NCBI GenBank assembly: GCA_963578605.1
Contig: CAUZEA010000001.1
Span: forward strand, 91,617-155,616
Reading direction: 5' to 3'
Length of the DNA: 64,000 bases
Source of the DNA: JAKVCB01 sp963578605
GTDB lineage: Bacteria; Planctomycetota; Planctomycetia; Pirellulales; Lacipirellulaceae
Positions 44,580 to 53,845 of the stretch are shown one piece after another; positions within the stretch are counted from its first letter, which is position 1, and each line of letters opens with the position of its first letter. Made by a program: the position numbers and the translations under genes. Below the pieces are notes generated by a model that worked only from the letters and a program-made list of their open reading frames with translations, was not told where the DNA came from and made no database searches.

Positions 44580-46741
44580 CCGAACCGGAACAACACATGC
44601 CGTTTGAATGCGTCGATCAGCGAGTGAAAGATGACGTAACCAACCGGTTGTTCACCGCAATGGACCTTGGCCGTCGCCCCGGCATTCACTTTGGGATCGG
44701 CAACGATTTTACGGAGTTCATCCTGACCGAAGGTAACACGAATCAGGACGGCGTTACCGGCGTCGTCGTGAGGCTCGACAACTTCTTCAATCTCGACCAC
44801 CTGGCCCGTCAAACGGTCTGAGGGGTGCGTCGCCAGAATGAATGTGACCTCTTGGTCACCACCACTCTGATCCCAGTATTTCTGAATATGTCGCATCCGC
44901 GACTCCGGCATACTGATTTCCAGTTCCCAGTCACCCGCCGGATCGGCAACGGTCATGAGTTGTTCACCGGGCGTGACGGTCCGCCCCAGCAGCTTTTCCT
45001 CAAGTTCCCACGTAATGACCTGCCCAGCAATGGGACTGTAAAGCTTCAGTTTTTCACTTTTCTGGCGGAGCAGGTCGAGACGCGTTTCCAAAGTTTCTTT
45101 TCGCACTCGAAGCCCGGCGAGAGCCGCCGCTTGCTCGTGTAGTTGCTGTTCATAACTGTCGCGCCCGTCGTCCGAATCGCGCTGCGTTGCCCGCATCTCT
45201 TCCAAAACTTCCTGATATTCCCCCTCGGTCTGCTTGATGTCAGTCTCCAAATCGATACTTTCCTGAATGACCAACAGCTGACCTTGATCGACCGGTTGAT
45301 CGTTGGTGACCAGGACCTGACGGATTTCGCCATTGAGCGCAGCAAAGACTCGGGCCCGCTCGACCGGGCGCAACCGCGCATCACCTTGAGGGGCAAACTC
45401 GTACGGCACAAAGACCGCAACAGCCACCAAAATGGCCGCGGCTCCGATGACCAAAAGCGTTTTGGGCAACTTGCGGCCCCGAAACAAACCGGCCGCCTTG
45501 CCCAAGGTCTTCCAAACGGGCATTAAAAACAGCCCTTCATACTCGACTGCGTTGTTCAGAGCGGTCGAACTGTGACTGCGAACCACGTCGACACGGTGCG
45601 TAAAACCATCTGCAGGCCGGCTGTCAACCATCTGTTCCACGATCAAAGCGCCCAGGAGACGTGGCGGGGTTTGATCGGTACGGAGATCTTCTTCATCACG
45701 GGGTTCGAACAGTGGCAACACGGCCATCGCCTTGGTATGCGACTCGTCGACATACGTCTCGAGCGCCTGTTCGACCTGGGGGGCCATGTTGGACGTGTCG
45801 CCCGTGTACCACACATCTTCACCGGTACGGGTCACGGCGTGGGCCAGTTTGCCCAGCAGCACCGTCACGTTGGAGCGCTTGTCGAAGGCGTCCTGCCCAC
45901 TGATGGCTTCAATCGGACACCGCTGACCACGCTGAATCGCGATACTGACACGGTCGCAACCGATCAAGCGCCGCCCCTCATTGGCGATGGTGTACGCAGT
46001 CTGGCGGACTTCCAGCTTTTCATGGGCCAGTCGCGTAAACGACTCAAGTTGTTCCCACAACAATTGCTTGTCCGAAAGATGTCGCAGCCGCCGCCCACGC
46101 AGGAAATCGCTGGCCAGTTCGCAAGCCTGCAAGAGAAAACGCAAATAACCGCGCTGCGTGGCAGCTCGAGCCCCCGGCCGTTGGAATACTTCCACCACAC
46201 CCTGGGCCCCCTGGTCATTGTGGATCGGTCCCAACACCAAGAGGAACTCGGTCGGATTTGCCGCAGTCGACTCGTCGTCATCGCTTTCTCCCGCGTGACC
46301 CGAGTGCGGCGCAACGAGTGCCCCCTCCGTGCCCTCGAGCACCTGGTGGAGCAACCGGGCATGTTGCATTTGGGCAACTTGATTTTCGGCCAGCTCTGCG
46401 TGGCGGAAATTGATTTGATATACCAGCTGCAAGCCACCGTTGTCGGCGACCGTCCAGACAGCCCCCCCCACCGCTGCCAACGCCGTAACGACACGGTTCA
46501 ACAGTGCGTCGTAGAAGGCTTCGGGAGTGACATCGGTTCGAGAGAGTTCGGCAATCTCCTGAATCAGGCCCTGAATCTCACGCTTGGCGCGAGCGACCGC
46601 CTCGGCATCGATCGTCGGGGCCCCGCCTGGAGAATCCGCCGGATTGGAATATTGGGGTGGGTTCACAATGTGGAAAAAATTTCGGTGGGTGGTGTGTAAA
46701 AGCTTAGGCGAGAGGAATGACTGCGGAATCACCCGGTTCAC
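44576..46741 (-). CDS. GAF-domain and HlyD-like fusion protein
   Basis: A 721-residue protein. Residues 55-220 and 225-390 look like two GAF-type sensor domains (the second has RRLIGCDRVSIAIQRG and MAVLPLFEP). One membrane helix lies at about 430-450 (LLVIGAAAILVAVAVFVPY). The rest is a HlyD-type fusion domain: barrel-sandwich halves LNGEIRQVLVTNDQPV and YSPIAGQVITWELEEKL around a coiled coil. A cytoplasmic sensor directly attached to an export adaptor is unusual. The start is uncertain: GTG at 46741, GTG at 46732 (after AGGTGA) or GTG at 46666. First gene of a three-gene operon. Confidence 0.85.
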   Translation of the reverse strand: MNRVIPQSFLSPKLLHTTHRNFFHIVNPPQYSNPADSPGGAPTIDAEAVARAKREIQGLIQEIAELSRTDVTPEAFYDALLNRVVTALAAVGGAVWTVADNGGLQLVYQINFRHAELAENQVAQMQHARLLHQVLEGTEGALVAPHSGHAGESDDDESTAANPTEFLLVLGPIHNDQGAQGVVEVFQRPGARAATQRGYLRFLLQACELASDFLRGRRLRHLSDKQLLWEQLESFTRLAHEKLEVRQTAYTIANEGRRLIGCDRVSIAIQRGQRCPIEAISGQDAFDKRSNVTVLLGKLAHAVTRTGEDVWYTGDTSNMAPQVEQALETYVDESHTKAMAVLPLFEPRDEEDLRTDQTPPRLLGALIVEQMVDSRPADGFTHRVDVVRSHSSTALNNAVEYEGLFLMPVWKTLGKAAGLFRGRKLPKTLLVIGAAAILVAVAVFVPYEFAPQGDARLRPVERARVFAALNGEIRQVLVTNDQPVDQGQLLVIQESIDLETDIKQTEGEYQEVLEEMRATQRDSDDGRDSYEQQLHEQAAALAGLRVRKETLETRLDLLRQKSEKLKLYSPIAGQVITWELEEKLLGRTVTPGEQLMTVADPAGDWELEISMPESRMRHIQKYWDQSGGDQEVTFILATHPSDRLTGQVVEIEEVVEPHDDAGNAVLIRVTFGQDELRKIVADPKVNAGATAKVHCGEQPVGYVIFHSLIDAFKRHVLFRFG

Positions 46742-47229
46742 CTAACCACTGCGGCAATCTCTCTACCTTTAATGTATCGCAATCCAGTGCCAACGCAGAC
46801 CTGATGTCTGGAGAACACCCCCTCGAATCCGGCAAACCCCGTCCCTCAACCGGCATAATCGGTCTGATCCCAAGGATTATTACCACTTCTGTGGCGTAGG
46901 CAAACCGGTTTTTGACCACTGCCGTCAACCTGCTTGGGGTGTCTCCATACAAGGATTGGGGTGTCTCCATACAAGGAAAAGGTCCCCTGCGCGCTCGAAA
47001 TGGCGACCTGTTTTTCCCGCCTCTACCGACGCGTCGCACTGGACGACTCCGCTGCCAGGATGGTACGATTGTACATGGCTGGAGAGGTTTCAGCCCGCCC
47101 AGAGGACCGGCCATGCCGGTCAGGTGAATTCGGGACCGACCGCTCTGGGCGAGGAAAATTCATCGGCGGGGGCAGGCAGCCGATCCTTGAGTCCGTAGAG
47201 CCAATTCCAGCGGAGCAGCATTTCCATTC
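46742..47229. other. Gap between divergent operons with a 22-bp tandem duplication
   Basis: The region should hold promoters for the leftward HlyD operon and the rightward infA. TTGGGGTGTCTCCATACAAG plus GA is repeated exactly at 46934-46955 and 46956-46977. I find no clear -10/-35 pair and no gene; short frames over the repeat lack conserved features. Confidence 0.5.
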
Positions 47230-47454
47230 ATGGCCAAGCAGAAAGAAGAAGCCCTCGAAGTCGAGGGCACCGTTGTGCAAGCCCTGGCGAATACACGATT
47301 TCGGGTTGAAATCGAAGGAGGCCACATCGTCTTGGCCCACGTCGCCGGGCGTATGCGCAAGCACTTTATCCGGATCGTACCCGGCGACCACGTCCGCGTA
47401 GAACTCTCTCCCTACGATTTGACCAAGGGTCGAATTGTCTACCGCGAACGATAG
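47230..47454 (+). CDS. infA: Translation initiation factor IF-1
   Basis: A 74-residue S1/OB-fold protein that binds the 30S A site with IF-2 and IF-3. The sequence has all the family marks: EALEVEGTVVQALANTRFRV, HVAGRMRKHFIRIVPGDHV and a LTKGRIVYR end. GGAG lies about 14 bases before the ATG, a wide spacing. It stands alone here instead of next to ribosomal protein or rpmJ genes. Confidence 0.97.
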   Translation: MAKQKEEALEVEGTVVQALANTRFRVEIEGGHIVLAHVAGRMRKHFIRIVPGDHVRVELSPYDLTKGRIVYRER

Positions 47455-47761
47455 TTCTCCCCGAAAAACTTTCGGAAATTCTGACTGGCGGGCGCTTCGT
47501 CGCTTGGCGCGGCGCGGGAAAAGGGCCACGATTGTTGGGAACCATCCTCGCTTTGCAGGTGTATTCTAAGTTAGACACCTGTAGCCGTGCGGCCCATCCC
47601 CGCGACTGGATTAAAAGCAGCGACTGGATTAAAAGCAGAATGTCGTTTGATGGATAAGGCCCGAAGGATCTGGCAGGCAAAGCGTATTTGGCATTCGTTT
47701 GATTGTACTTTCCCAGCTTAGTCCGAAATTGTCATTGTTCCTGTAATACGGAGAATCGATT
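47455..47761. other. Gap with an 18-bp tandem duplication
   Basis: CGACTGGATTAAAAGCAG is repeated exactly at 47603-47620 and 47621-47638. Just after infA there is a short stem-loop (CCGAAA/TTTCGG at about 47460-47474) without a T run. The promoter of the next gene should be here but I cannot place it. Confidence 0.5.
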
Positions 47762-49564
47762 GTGATCCACCGCCGTACCGTTTTGTTGACCTACTTTTGT
47801 CTGCTAACGACCACCGCACTCTGCCCGCTCGCGACAGCCCAGCCCACGTTACAGCCAACAAAGGCCGCTTTCGCAGTTGTCGGCGAACACGAATCGGTCG
47901 CCACGATAGCCATTAACAGTTACGACAACCTGCTTGCCGATGCCAATTTCATCGGCAGCCTGGCAGGTTACCCTGAAATCGGCAATATGGTGGAAGGCTT
48001 CATCGCCTTGTTCACCCAGGGGAAAGGCCTGGTTGGCCTCGATAAGTCCAAACCGTGGGGAGTACTTATCACGACCGACGGTAAGGAGTTCATGCCGATT
48101 GGCTGTCTGCCAGTCCACGACTCGAAGGACCTGCTGCAGCTGCTGGCCGCCTTCCAAATCAAAGTCGATGAACGTGACGATCACCTCGTGGAAATCACTA
48201 CCCCGAACGGTCCGCCGCTTTTTGTGGTCGAAAAAGATGGCTGGGCCTACATTTCCAACAAAAGCGAATACCTGGACCCGGTTCCTGCCAACCCCGAACA
48301 ACACTTCAGGTCCCTGGTCAAAGATTACGATCTGGCAGTGCAAGCTTCCGTCCAGAAGATTCCGAGCGAATACCGCGATTTGGCGATTGATCAGCTTCGC
48401 GCTGGTCTGCAAGAAGGACTGAAAAAGGAAGCGGATGAGGATGACGAAACCTTCGAAACCCGTAAACGATGGTCCGAATCGCAGTTGCAAAACATCGTGA
48501 CGGGTATTGACGAGATCGATCAGGTTGTCATCGGCTGGGCGATCGACTCCAGCAAACAAAACACCTACTTCGACTTTATCTACCGGGTCTTGCCAGAAAG
48601 CGATCTCAGTAAATTGCTGGCGTCGATCGCTGCAAATGTCCACTCCAACTATGCCGGATTCTATCAACCTGAATCGGCCGCGTGCCTCACCTTCATCGCC
48701 AAATCCGATCCTAAGTTCAACGAGCGTGGAATCGAGCAAATGAAGGCGACGATGTCGACCCTGCGGGAACAAATTGCCAACGGAATCGACAAAGAAGATG
48801 GGGATCTCCTGAAAAACGCAAAAACAAAAGCAGCTCTCAAAAAGGTCGTGTTTGGATTTCTCGACGCATTCGAAGAAACAGTAGCAACGGGTAAATCGGC
48901 AGGAGGGGCTGTGCTGGATCTCTCCCCAGATTGGTTGACAGTTGTAGTTGGCTGCTACGTGAAAGACCCCAGTAAGATTGATGAAAGTCTCCACGAACTG
49001 GCCAAAATAGCGGAAAAAGAGCCTGAGTTCCCGGGGGTAAACTGGAATGCCGACGAACATGAAGGAATCACGTTTCACACTATTCAGGTTCCCATCGGCG
49101 ACGACGACGCGGGAGCCGACGATGACGACGAACAAGCAAAGAAACTCGAACAAGCAAAGAAACTCTTAGGCCCGACGGCCGACTTCTCGATCGGCGTTGG
49201 AAAAGAGTCGGTCTATTTTGGCTTCGGACGTGACAATTTGGGGAGAACCAAGGAAATTATCGACTCTTCCCTGGCTCAACCCAACAAACCCATGCCCATG
49301 GCCGAATGGATGATCTCGTTAGGGCCTATTATGGAGGTGGCTGCTGAATTCTCCGACGACGATGACCCGCAGCAAAAGAAGATTTTGCAAACCATTGTCC
49401 AGATGTTGCGAAATGAGTCCCAAGGTAAAGACCACGTTACCGCTGTCGCTACACCCATTGAGAACGGATTAAGATATCGCGTCATCGTTGAAGAGGGTGT
49501 TCTCCGAGCTTTGGGCAAAGCTGCCGCGGCTGCCAGCCAGGGCGCTGATGGGAGTGGTTCTTAA
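47762..49564 (+). CDS. Large secreted acidic protein of unknown function
   Basis: A 600-residue exported protein with a signal peptide ending near CPLATAQP. It starts at a GTG with CGGAG about 10 bases upstream. The mature part is alpha/beta with repeated segments resembling DUF3352-like domains (WGVLITTDGKEFMPIGCLPV; KDGWAYISNKSEYL; LSIGVGKESVYFGFG-like region near 475). An Asp-rich patch (DDDAGADDDDEQ) near residue 445 may bind calcium. Near it a 9-residue unit (EQAKKLEQAKKL) is duplicated. Planctomycete genomes carry many such proteins with no known role. Confidence 0.72.
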   Translation: MIHRRTVLLTYFCLLTTTALCPLATAQPTLQPTKAAFAVVGEHESVATIAINSYDNLLADANFIGSLAGYPEIGNMVEGFIALFTQGKGLVGLDKSKPWGVLITTDGKEFMPIGCLPVHDSKDLLQLLAAFQIKVDERDDHLVEITTPNGPPLFVVEKDGWAYISNKSEYLDPVPANPEQHFRSLVKDYDLAVQASVQKIPSEYRDLAIDQLRAGLQEGLKKEADEDDETFETRKRWSESQLQNIVTGIDEIDQVVIGWAIDSSKQNTYFDFIYRVLPESDLSKLLASIAANVHSNYAGFYQPESAACLTFIAKSDPKFNERGIEQMKATMSTLREQIANGIDKEDGDLLKNAKTKAALKKVVFGFLDAFEETVATGKSAGGAVLDLSPDWLTVVVGCYVKDPSKIDESLHELAKIAEKEPEFPGVNWNADEHEGITFHTIQVPIGDDDAGADDDDEQAKKLEQAKKLLGPTADFSIGVGKESVYFGFGRDNLGRTKEIIDSSLAQPNKPMPMAEWMISLGPIMEVAAEFSDDDDPQQKKILQTIVQMLRNESQGKDHVTAVATPIENGLRYRVIVEEGVLRALGKAAAAASQGADGSGS

Positions 49565-49792
49565 CGAACCAAGGCGTGCACTCGGCGATCCTCTAGACCA
49601 GCAACCAGGGAGCTGGCTTTCATGCCGGTCGCGAAAGTTCGTAGGATGAGGGTACAGGAGGGCACAACCACGGGGCCCGTCCTGCTGGAAGCGTCCGTTC
49701 AAATCTCCCCGCTTTGATGCGGCATCAACCCACGAGCCAACAACCAGTGACTACATCCCCAACAGGGTTGGCACGAGAACCCCGCTGAACCG

Positions 49793-51103
49793 ATGACCAA
49801 GATTGTTGAAAATACCGCTTTGCTGCTCACCGAAATTGCTGGCCAGCCGATTGCCGACCTGGTCTCGAAATACGGGACTCCCTGTTACGTCTACGACGCG
49901 GAAACGATGACCCGGCGGATTGCCGACCTGGCCCAATTCGACGTGATCCGCTACGCCATGAAAGCCTGTTCGAACCTCGCGGTGCTCGATCTGATGCGAC
50001 GCCATGGAGTCGTTGTCGACACGGTAAGTCTTGGTGAAATCGAGCGTGCCCGTGCCAGTGGATACAAGACCCAACATCCCCAGGTACCGCCCATCGTCTA
50101 CACAGCCGATATTTTCGATCGGGAATCGCTCGAATCGGTCGTCGCACAACAAATCGCGGTAAATTTGGGTTCGCCCGACATGATCGATCAATACGGCGAA
50201 GCGTATCAGGCCGCGACCCAAAACGGCAGCGAACTACCACGTCGCGAAATCACCTTGCGGATTAATCCTGGTTTCGGGCATGGACATAGCCAGAAAACAA
50301 ATACGGGGGGGGAACAATCAAAACACGGCATCTGGCATGATCAACTTCAGCAATGTATCGACCAGGTACGCCGATACGATCTGGTGGTCACCGGTATGCA
50401 CATGCATATTGGCTCGGGAACCGATCTTGCGCACCTCAGCCAGGTGTGCGACGCCATGGTCCAGGCCACCACCACCGTGGGACCCTCGGTGGAAATGATC
50501 AGTGCCGGCGGCGGGCTGCCCATCGTTTACCAGCAAGGTGAACAAGAAATTGATATCGCTGCCTATTACCAACTTTGGGACCAGGCCCGCCAGAAACTCG
50601 TCCAACAATTCGCGCACCCGGTCAGCCTCGAAATTGAACCGGGCCGTTTCCTGGTAGCCGAAAGTGGGTATCTCCTCGCCGAAATTCGGGCCGTCAAAAC
50701 CATGGGTAACAATTGCTACTACCTGCTCGATGCCGGCTTCAATAATCTGGCACGCCCCATCCTCTACGGTTCTTACCATCCGATGGCCATTTGTCCGACC
50801 CAACAACCCGACCTCTCCAGACCGACCCGCGAGGTGGTGGTTGGGGGCCCGCTCTGCGAATCGGGTGACATCTTCACCCAAGAAGAAGGTGGTTTCGTCA
50901 ACCGGCGGACTTTGCCGGAAGCGGGTGTCGGCGATTATCTGGTCATCGGTTGCGCGGGCGCTTACGGCGCGGTGATGGGCAGCAATTACAACTCCAAGCC
51001 GCTCGCCCCGGAAGTTTTGATCGAAAAGGGGACGCCCCACCTGGTCCGTGCCCGCCAAACTTTTGAGGATCTTGTCCGAGGGGAACAAATTCCAGGGAAG
51101 TAA
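49793..51103 (+). CDS. lysA: Diaminopimelate decarboxylase
   Basis: The last step of lysine synthesis, removing CO2 from meso-diaminopimelate. PLP binds Lys57 (IRYAMKACSN). HMHIGSGTD, SAGGGLPIVY, EIEPGRFLV and the dimer-supplied Cys in GPLCESGD are all present. 436 residues, normal for the family. In a family that also holds ornithine and arginine decarboxylases, these motifs favour LysA. It is separated from both neighbours by 180-230 bases. Confidence 0.94.
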   Translation: MTKIVENTALLLTEIAGQPIADLVSKYGTPCYVYDAETMTRRIADLAQFDVIRYAMKACSNLAVLDLMRRHGVVVDTVSLGEIERARASGYKTQHPQVPPIVYTADIFDRESLESVVAQQIAVNLGSPDMIDQYGEAYQAATQNGSELPRREITLRINPGFGHGHSQKTNTGGEQSKHGIWHDQLQQCIDQVRRYDLVVTGMHMHIGSGTDLAHLSQVCDAMVQATTTVGPSVEMISAGGGLPIVYQQGEQEIDIAAYYQLWDQARQKLVQQFAHPVSLEIEPGRFLVAESGYLLAEIRAVKTMGNNCYYLLDAGFNNLARPILYGSYHPMAICPTQQPDLSRPTREVVVGGPLCESGDIFTQEEGGFVNRRTLPEAGVGDYLVIGCAGAYGAVMGSNYNSKPLAPEVLIEKGTPHLVRARQTFEDLVRGEQIPGK

Positions 51104-51282
51104 TGGTGTGGATCGACGCCCGCTTGACAAACCAGCTGTAGCTAGCTGGCGGCCTGTCCGCGAAACCGGCTGATTTCATCTCAGAACGGCTTGGCCCCTG
51201 CCCGATGAGGGGGTAAGATTGTGATATCTTTCACAAAGGATCGCGATTTCACAAAAGGCCACCCCACGAGCCTCAATTCCGC

Positions 51283-51681
51283 ATGGCGAAAAAAGGTCCC
51301 CGCAAGAAAGTCCCCAAAGAACTGGCCGTGATCAATGCAGATAACTGCACTGGTTGCGAGTCGTGCCTGGAGGTCTGCCCGGTTGATTGCATTGAGATGA
51401 GATCTATCAATCACGGCATCATCAAGGGTAATCAACAGTGGTGTGAAATCGATCTGGAGCGATGCGTGGGATGTGAGATTTGTGTGCACATACCAGGAAA
51501 GAAGTCGAACCCGTATGAGCTTTTGGTCTGCCCCTGGGACGCCATCGAAATGGTCAAGACCGAAAACGTGGCTCAAGTGGTCGCCCAGGTTGGGGGGCCG
51601 CCCGAGTATATCCACGACAATTGGGACCGGCTTGTTGGCACGGCCCAACATCTGGCCGAACTCCGCGGTGCCACCGTCTGA
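51283..51681 (+). CDS. Two-cluster ferredoxin with expanded second cluster loop
   Basis: A 132-residue electron carrier. The first 4Fe-4S site is normal: Cys 22, 25, 28 and 32 followed by Pro. The second has Cys 61, 64 and 67 but the fourth, Cys83-Pro, comes 16 residues later instead of 4. The insertion reads VHIPGKKSNPYELLV. The C-terminal 45 residues are an extra helical extension. A further Cys54 precedes the second site. The ATG is preceded by only a weak ribosome-binding site. The redox partner is unknown. Confidence 0.88.
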   Translation: MAKKGPRKKVPKELAVINADNCTGCESCLEVCPVDCIEMRSINHGIIKGNQQWCEIDLERCVGCEICVHIPGKKSNPYELLVCPWDAIEMVKTENVAQVVAQVGGPPEYIHDNWDRLVGTAQHLAELRGATV

Positions 51682-51899
51682 GTTTCTTGGCCGTTGAGCT
51701 TGGGCATGTTGAACTTTGCTGTTCAAGGTCTGGTTGGCGATGGCGGATCGTAGCTCGATCGGCAGCGATCCACGGTAAAGTTTCCCACACGGCGATTCTG
51801 AGGGTGCGAGTCAGGACCGGGGCCATCGCGACTTGCTAGCTCACCAATAATGTTGGATATTAGATTGAACATTGCACGAAGCATGAGGATGTTGAATCA

Positions 51900-53771
51900 A
51901 TGCCTCTTGAACCAGGGAAGATCTATCAAGGCGATTGCCTTGAACAGATGTGTGAAATCGCGGATGGCTCGATCGATCTTGTTTTTGCCGATCCGCCATT
52001 TAATATTGGCCACAAGTACGACAAGTATGACGATCGTCGGGACGACGGTGCTTATGTCGACTGGTCGAAAGCTTGGATCGAGTCCGTTTACCGCATACTG
52101 AAACCAAACGGCACGTTCTGGTTAGCCATTGGTGACGAATACGCGGCAGAACTGAAGGTCGCCGCCCAGCGGGAAACCCGATTTTGCACCCGCAGCTGGG
52201 TCGTGTGGTATTACACATTTGGTGTGAATTGCACGAAGAAATTCTCGCGTTCGCACGCACACCTTTTGCATTTCGTAAAAGACGAGAATGATTTCACCTT
52301 CAACGCCGACGATCCGGCACTTCGGATCCCTTCAGCGCGGGCTTTAGTCTACGGCGACAAGCGGGCCAACCCGAAGGGACGCCTGCCGGATGATACCTGG
52401 ATCCTGCGGCCCCAGGATTTTCAGTCGGACCAATACGGCTACGATCCTCGGCAAGACACCTGGTATTTTGCCCGGGTTGCCGGCACTTTCAAAGAACGGC
52501 AAGGTTTTCACGGCTGCCAGATGCCTGAACAGCTTTTGGGGCGGATTGTTCGAACCAGCAGCAACTCGGGGGATCTCGTGCTGGACCCCTTCGCCGGCAG
52601 CGGAACGACGCTCGCGGTGGCGAAAAAACTGGGCCGTCGATGGCTGGGGTGTGAGCTTTCGGCAGACTATGTCCGTTACGCATCCGAGCGACTGGAAGCC
52701 GTCAAGCGGGGTGATCCACTGACTGGCCCGGCCGACCCCATCGCCAGCGCACCGACCACAGCCGCTGGTCGTCGCCTACCCGGGAATCCGGCAGCCGAAG
52801 CAGCCGTCCAAGCACAAGAATCGGTGGAATCGGCTCCCACAGCAGCGTCGGCAACGGCGGGCACCGATCAGGGTACCCAGACCATTAAGCCCGCTCCTGA
52901 AGAAAAACAAACGTCTGGCCAGGTCGATCGGACTGCGGCGGCAATTTTCACCAGGCCGAATGTCCGCAAGTTCATCCGTGATGTGCTCGTAGATGCCTTC
53001 TACGGCACGCATGACGGATACTCCTCCGACTGGCTCCTGGCCAACCCCGATTTGCAAAATGCCTTTCACGGCGCCTGCCGCCACCAGGGGCTCATTGGCA
53101 ACCCAGCCGATTGGAATCATGAACTGATCCGCCTCCGCAAAGCGGGTCAATTCCCCAAACGAGGCAAAACGAGGTCGATCCCGGTAACGGCTGCAGAAAT
53201 GGATGCCTACAACTTTGCCGCGGAAATCGCATGGCGACTGGCAAGCAATGAATTTAAGGACTCCTCGCTCGACGAGATTTTTTGTGATCCGGTAAAAGCA
53301 GCCAGTTTCGACCGCCGCGCGAAACGCTTCACACCAGGGTTCCATCCCAGCCAGTATCGCTGGGCAGCACTGCGGCTCCGAAAAGCGAGTCGGGAACTTG
53401 TCAAAGAAGTCAAAGCGTTTCACTATGTCTTTGAAACGCGGAACTTCACGCGATTTCAACGCTGGGACCGGTTGAACCACGACCGCTATGCGGGGATCCC
53501 GGGCGTTTATTTGTTGCGGGGCGAGGACAAGCAACCACTTTATATTGGAGAAACCTCCAACCTGGGTGAACGGCTGAGCCGCCATCGGGACTCTCCAGCG
53601 ACAGCGCAGAGGGTTCGGCACATTGCCTGGATTTCTGATCGCCAGTTGCCGAGTCGTGAATATCGCCAGCCGCTCAAGGTCGCTTTGGTAGATCGGTATC
53701 AGCCCCTCTGGAATGTGAATCTGGTCGGCGTTTCCGAAGAAGTGACTGCGCCAGAAAATCACGTGGTGTGA
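51900..53771 (+). CDS. Beta-class DNA methyltransferase fused to a GIY-YIG-like domain
   Basis: A 623-residue fusion. Residues 8-270 are an N6-adenine/N4-cytosine methyltransferase in beta order: target motif FADPPFNIG (31-34 is DPPF) precedes the SAM motif LDPFAGSGTTLAVAKKLGRRW (229-237). Residues 270-345 are an Ala/Pro/Thr-rich linker. Residues 345-520 are a helical domain I do not recognise (FIRDVLVDAFYGTHDGYSSD, then YRWAALRLRKAS). Residues 530-610 fit GIY-YIG nucleases: PGVYLLRG, LYIGETSNLGERLSRH with Tyr548, Arg558 and His562, and a closing PLWNVN. The catalytic Glu expected before the closing segment appears as Lys593, so cleavage is uncertain. It could be a one-chain restriction-modification enzyme or a methylase with a DNA-binding GIY fold. 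It is flanked by core genes. Confidence 0.88.
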   Translation: MPLEPGKIYQGDCLEQMCEIADGSIDLVFADPPFNIGHKYDKYDDRRDDGAYVDWSKAWIESVYRILKPNGTFWLAIGDEYAAELKVAAQRETRFCTRSWVVWYYTFGVNCTKKFSRSHAHLLHFVKDENDFTFNADDPALRIPSARALVYGDKRANPKGRLPDDTWILRPQDFQSDQYGYDPRQDTWYFARVAGTFKERQGFHGCQMPEQLLGRIVRTSSNSGDLVLDPFAGSGTTLAVAKKLGRRWLGCELSADYVRYASERLEAVKRGDPLTGPADPIASAPTTAAGRRLPGNPAAEAAVQAQESVESAPTAASATAGTDQGTQTIKPAPEEKQTSGQVDRTAAAIFTRPNVRKFIRDVLVDAFYGTHDGYSSDWLLANPDLQNAFHGACRHQGLIGNPADWNHELIRLRKAGQFPKRGKTRSIPVTAAEMDAYNFAAEIAWRLASNEFKDSSLDEIFCDPVKAASFDRRAKRFTPGFHPSQYRWAALRLRKASRELVKEVKAFHYVFETRNFTRFQRWDRLNHDRYAGIPGVYLLRGEDKQPLYIGETSNLGERLSRHRDSPATAQRVRHIAWISDRQLPSREYRQPLKVALVDRYQPLWNVNLVGVSEEVTAPENHVV

Positions 53772-53845
53772 ATGCGGCTGACCGATCACCACCAGCAACC
53801 CTGCCAGGCGAGCCCAGCAGGCCACGCGAGCCGGTTTGTACCCGC

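Noticed and set aside
45572..46699. 375-codon rightward frame opposite the GAF-HlyD gene
   Set aside because: The opposite strand gives clear GAF and HlyD domains and a membrane helix; this frame gives none.
47849..49153. 434-codon leftward reading frame opposite the large secreted protein
   Set aside because: The plus-strand frame has a signal peptide, ribosome-binding site and ordered composition. The leftward one has no start signals and mirrors its codon pattern.
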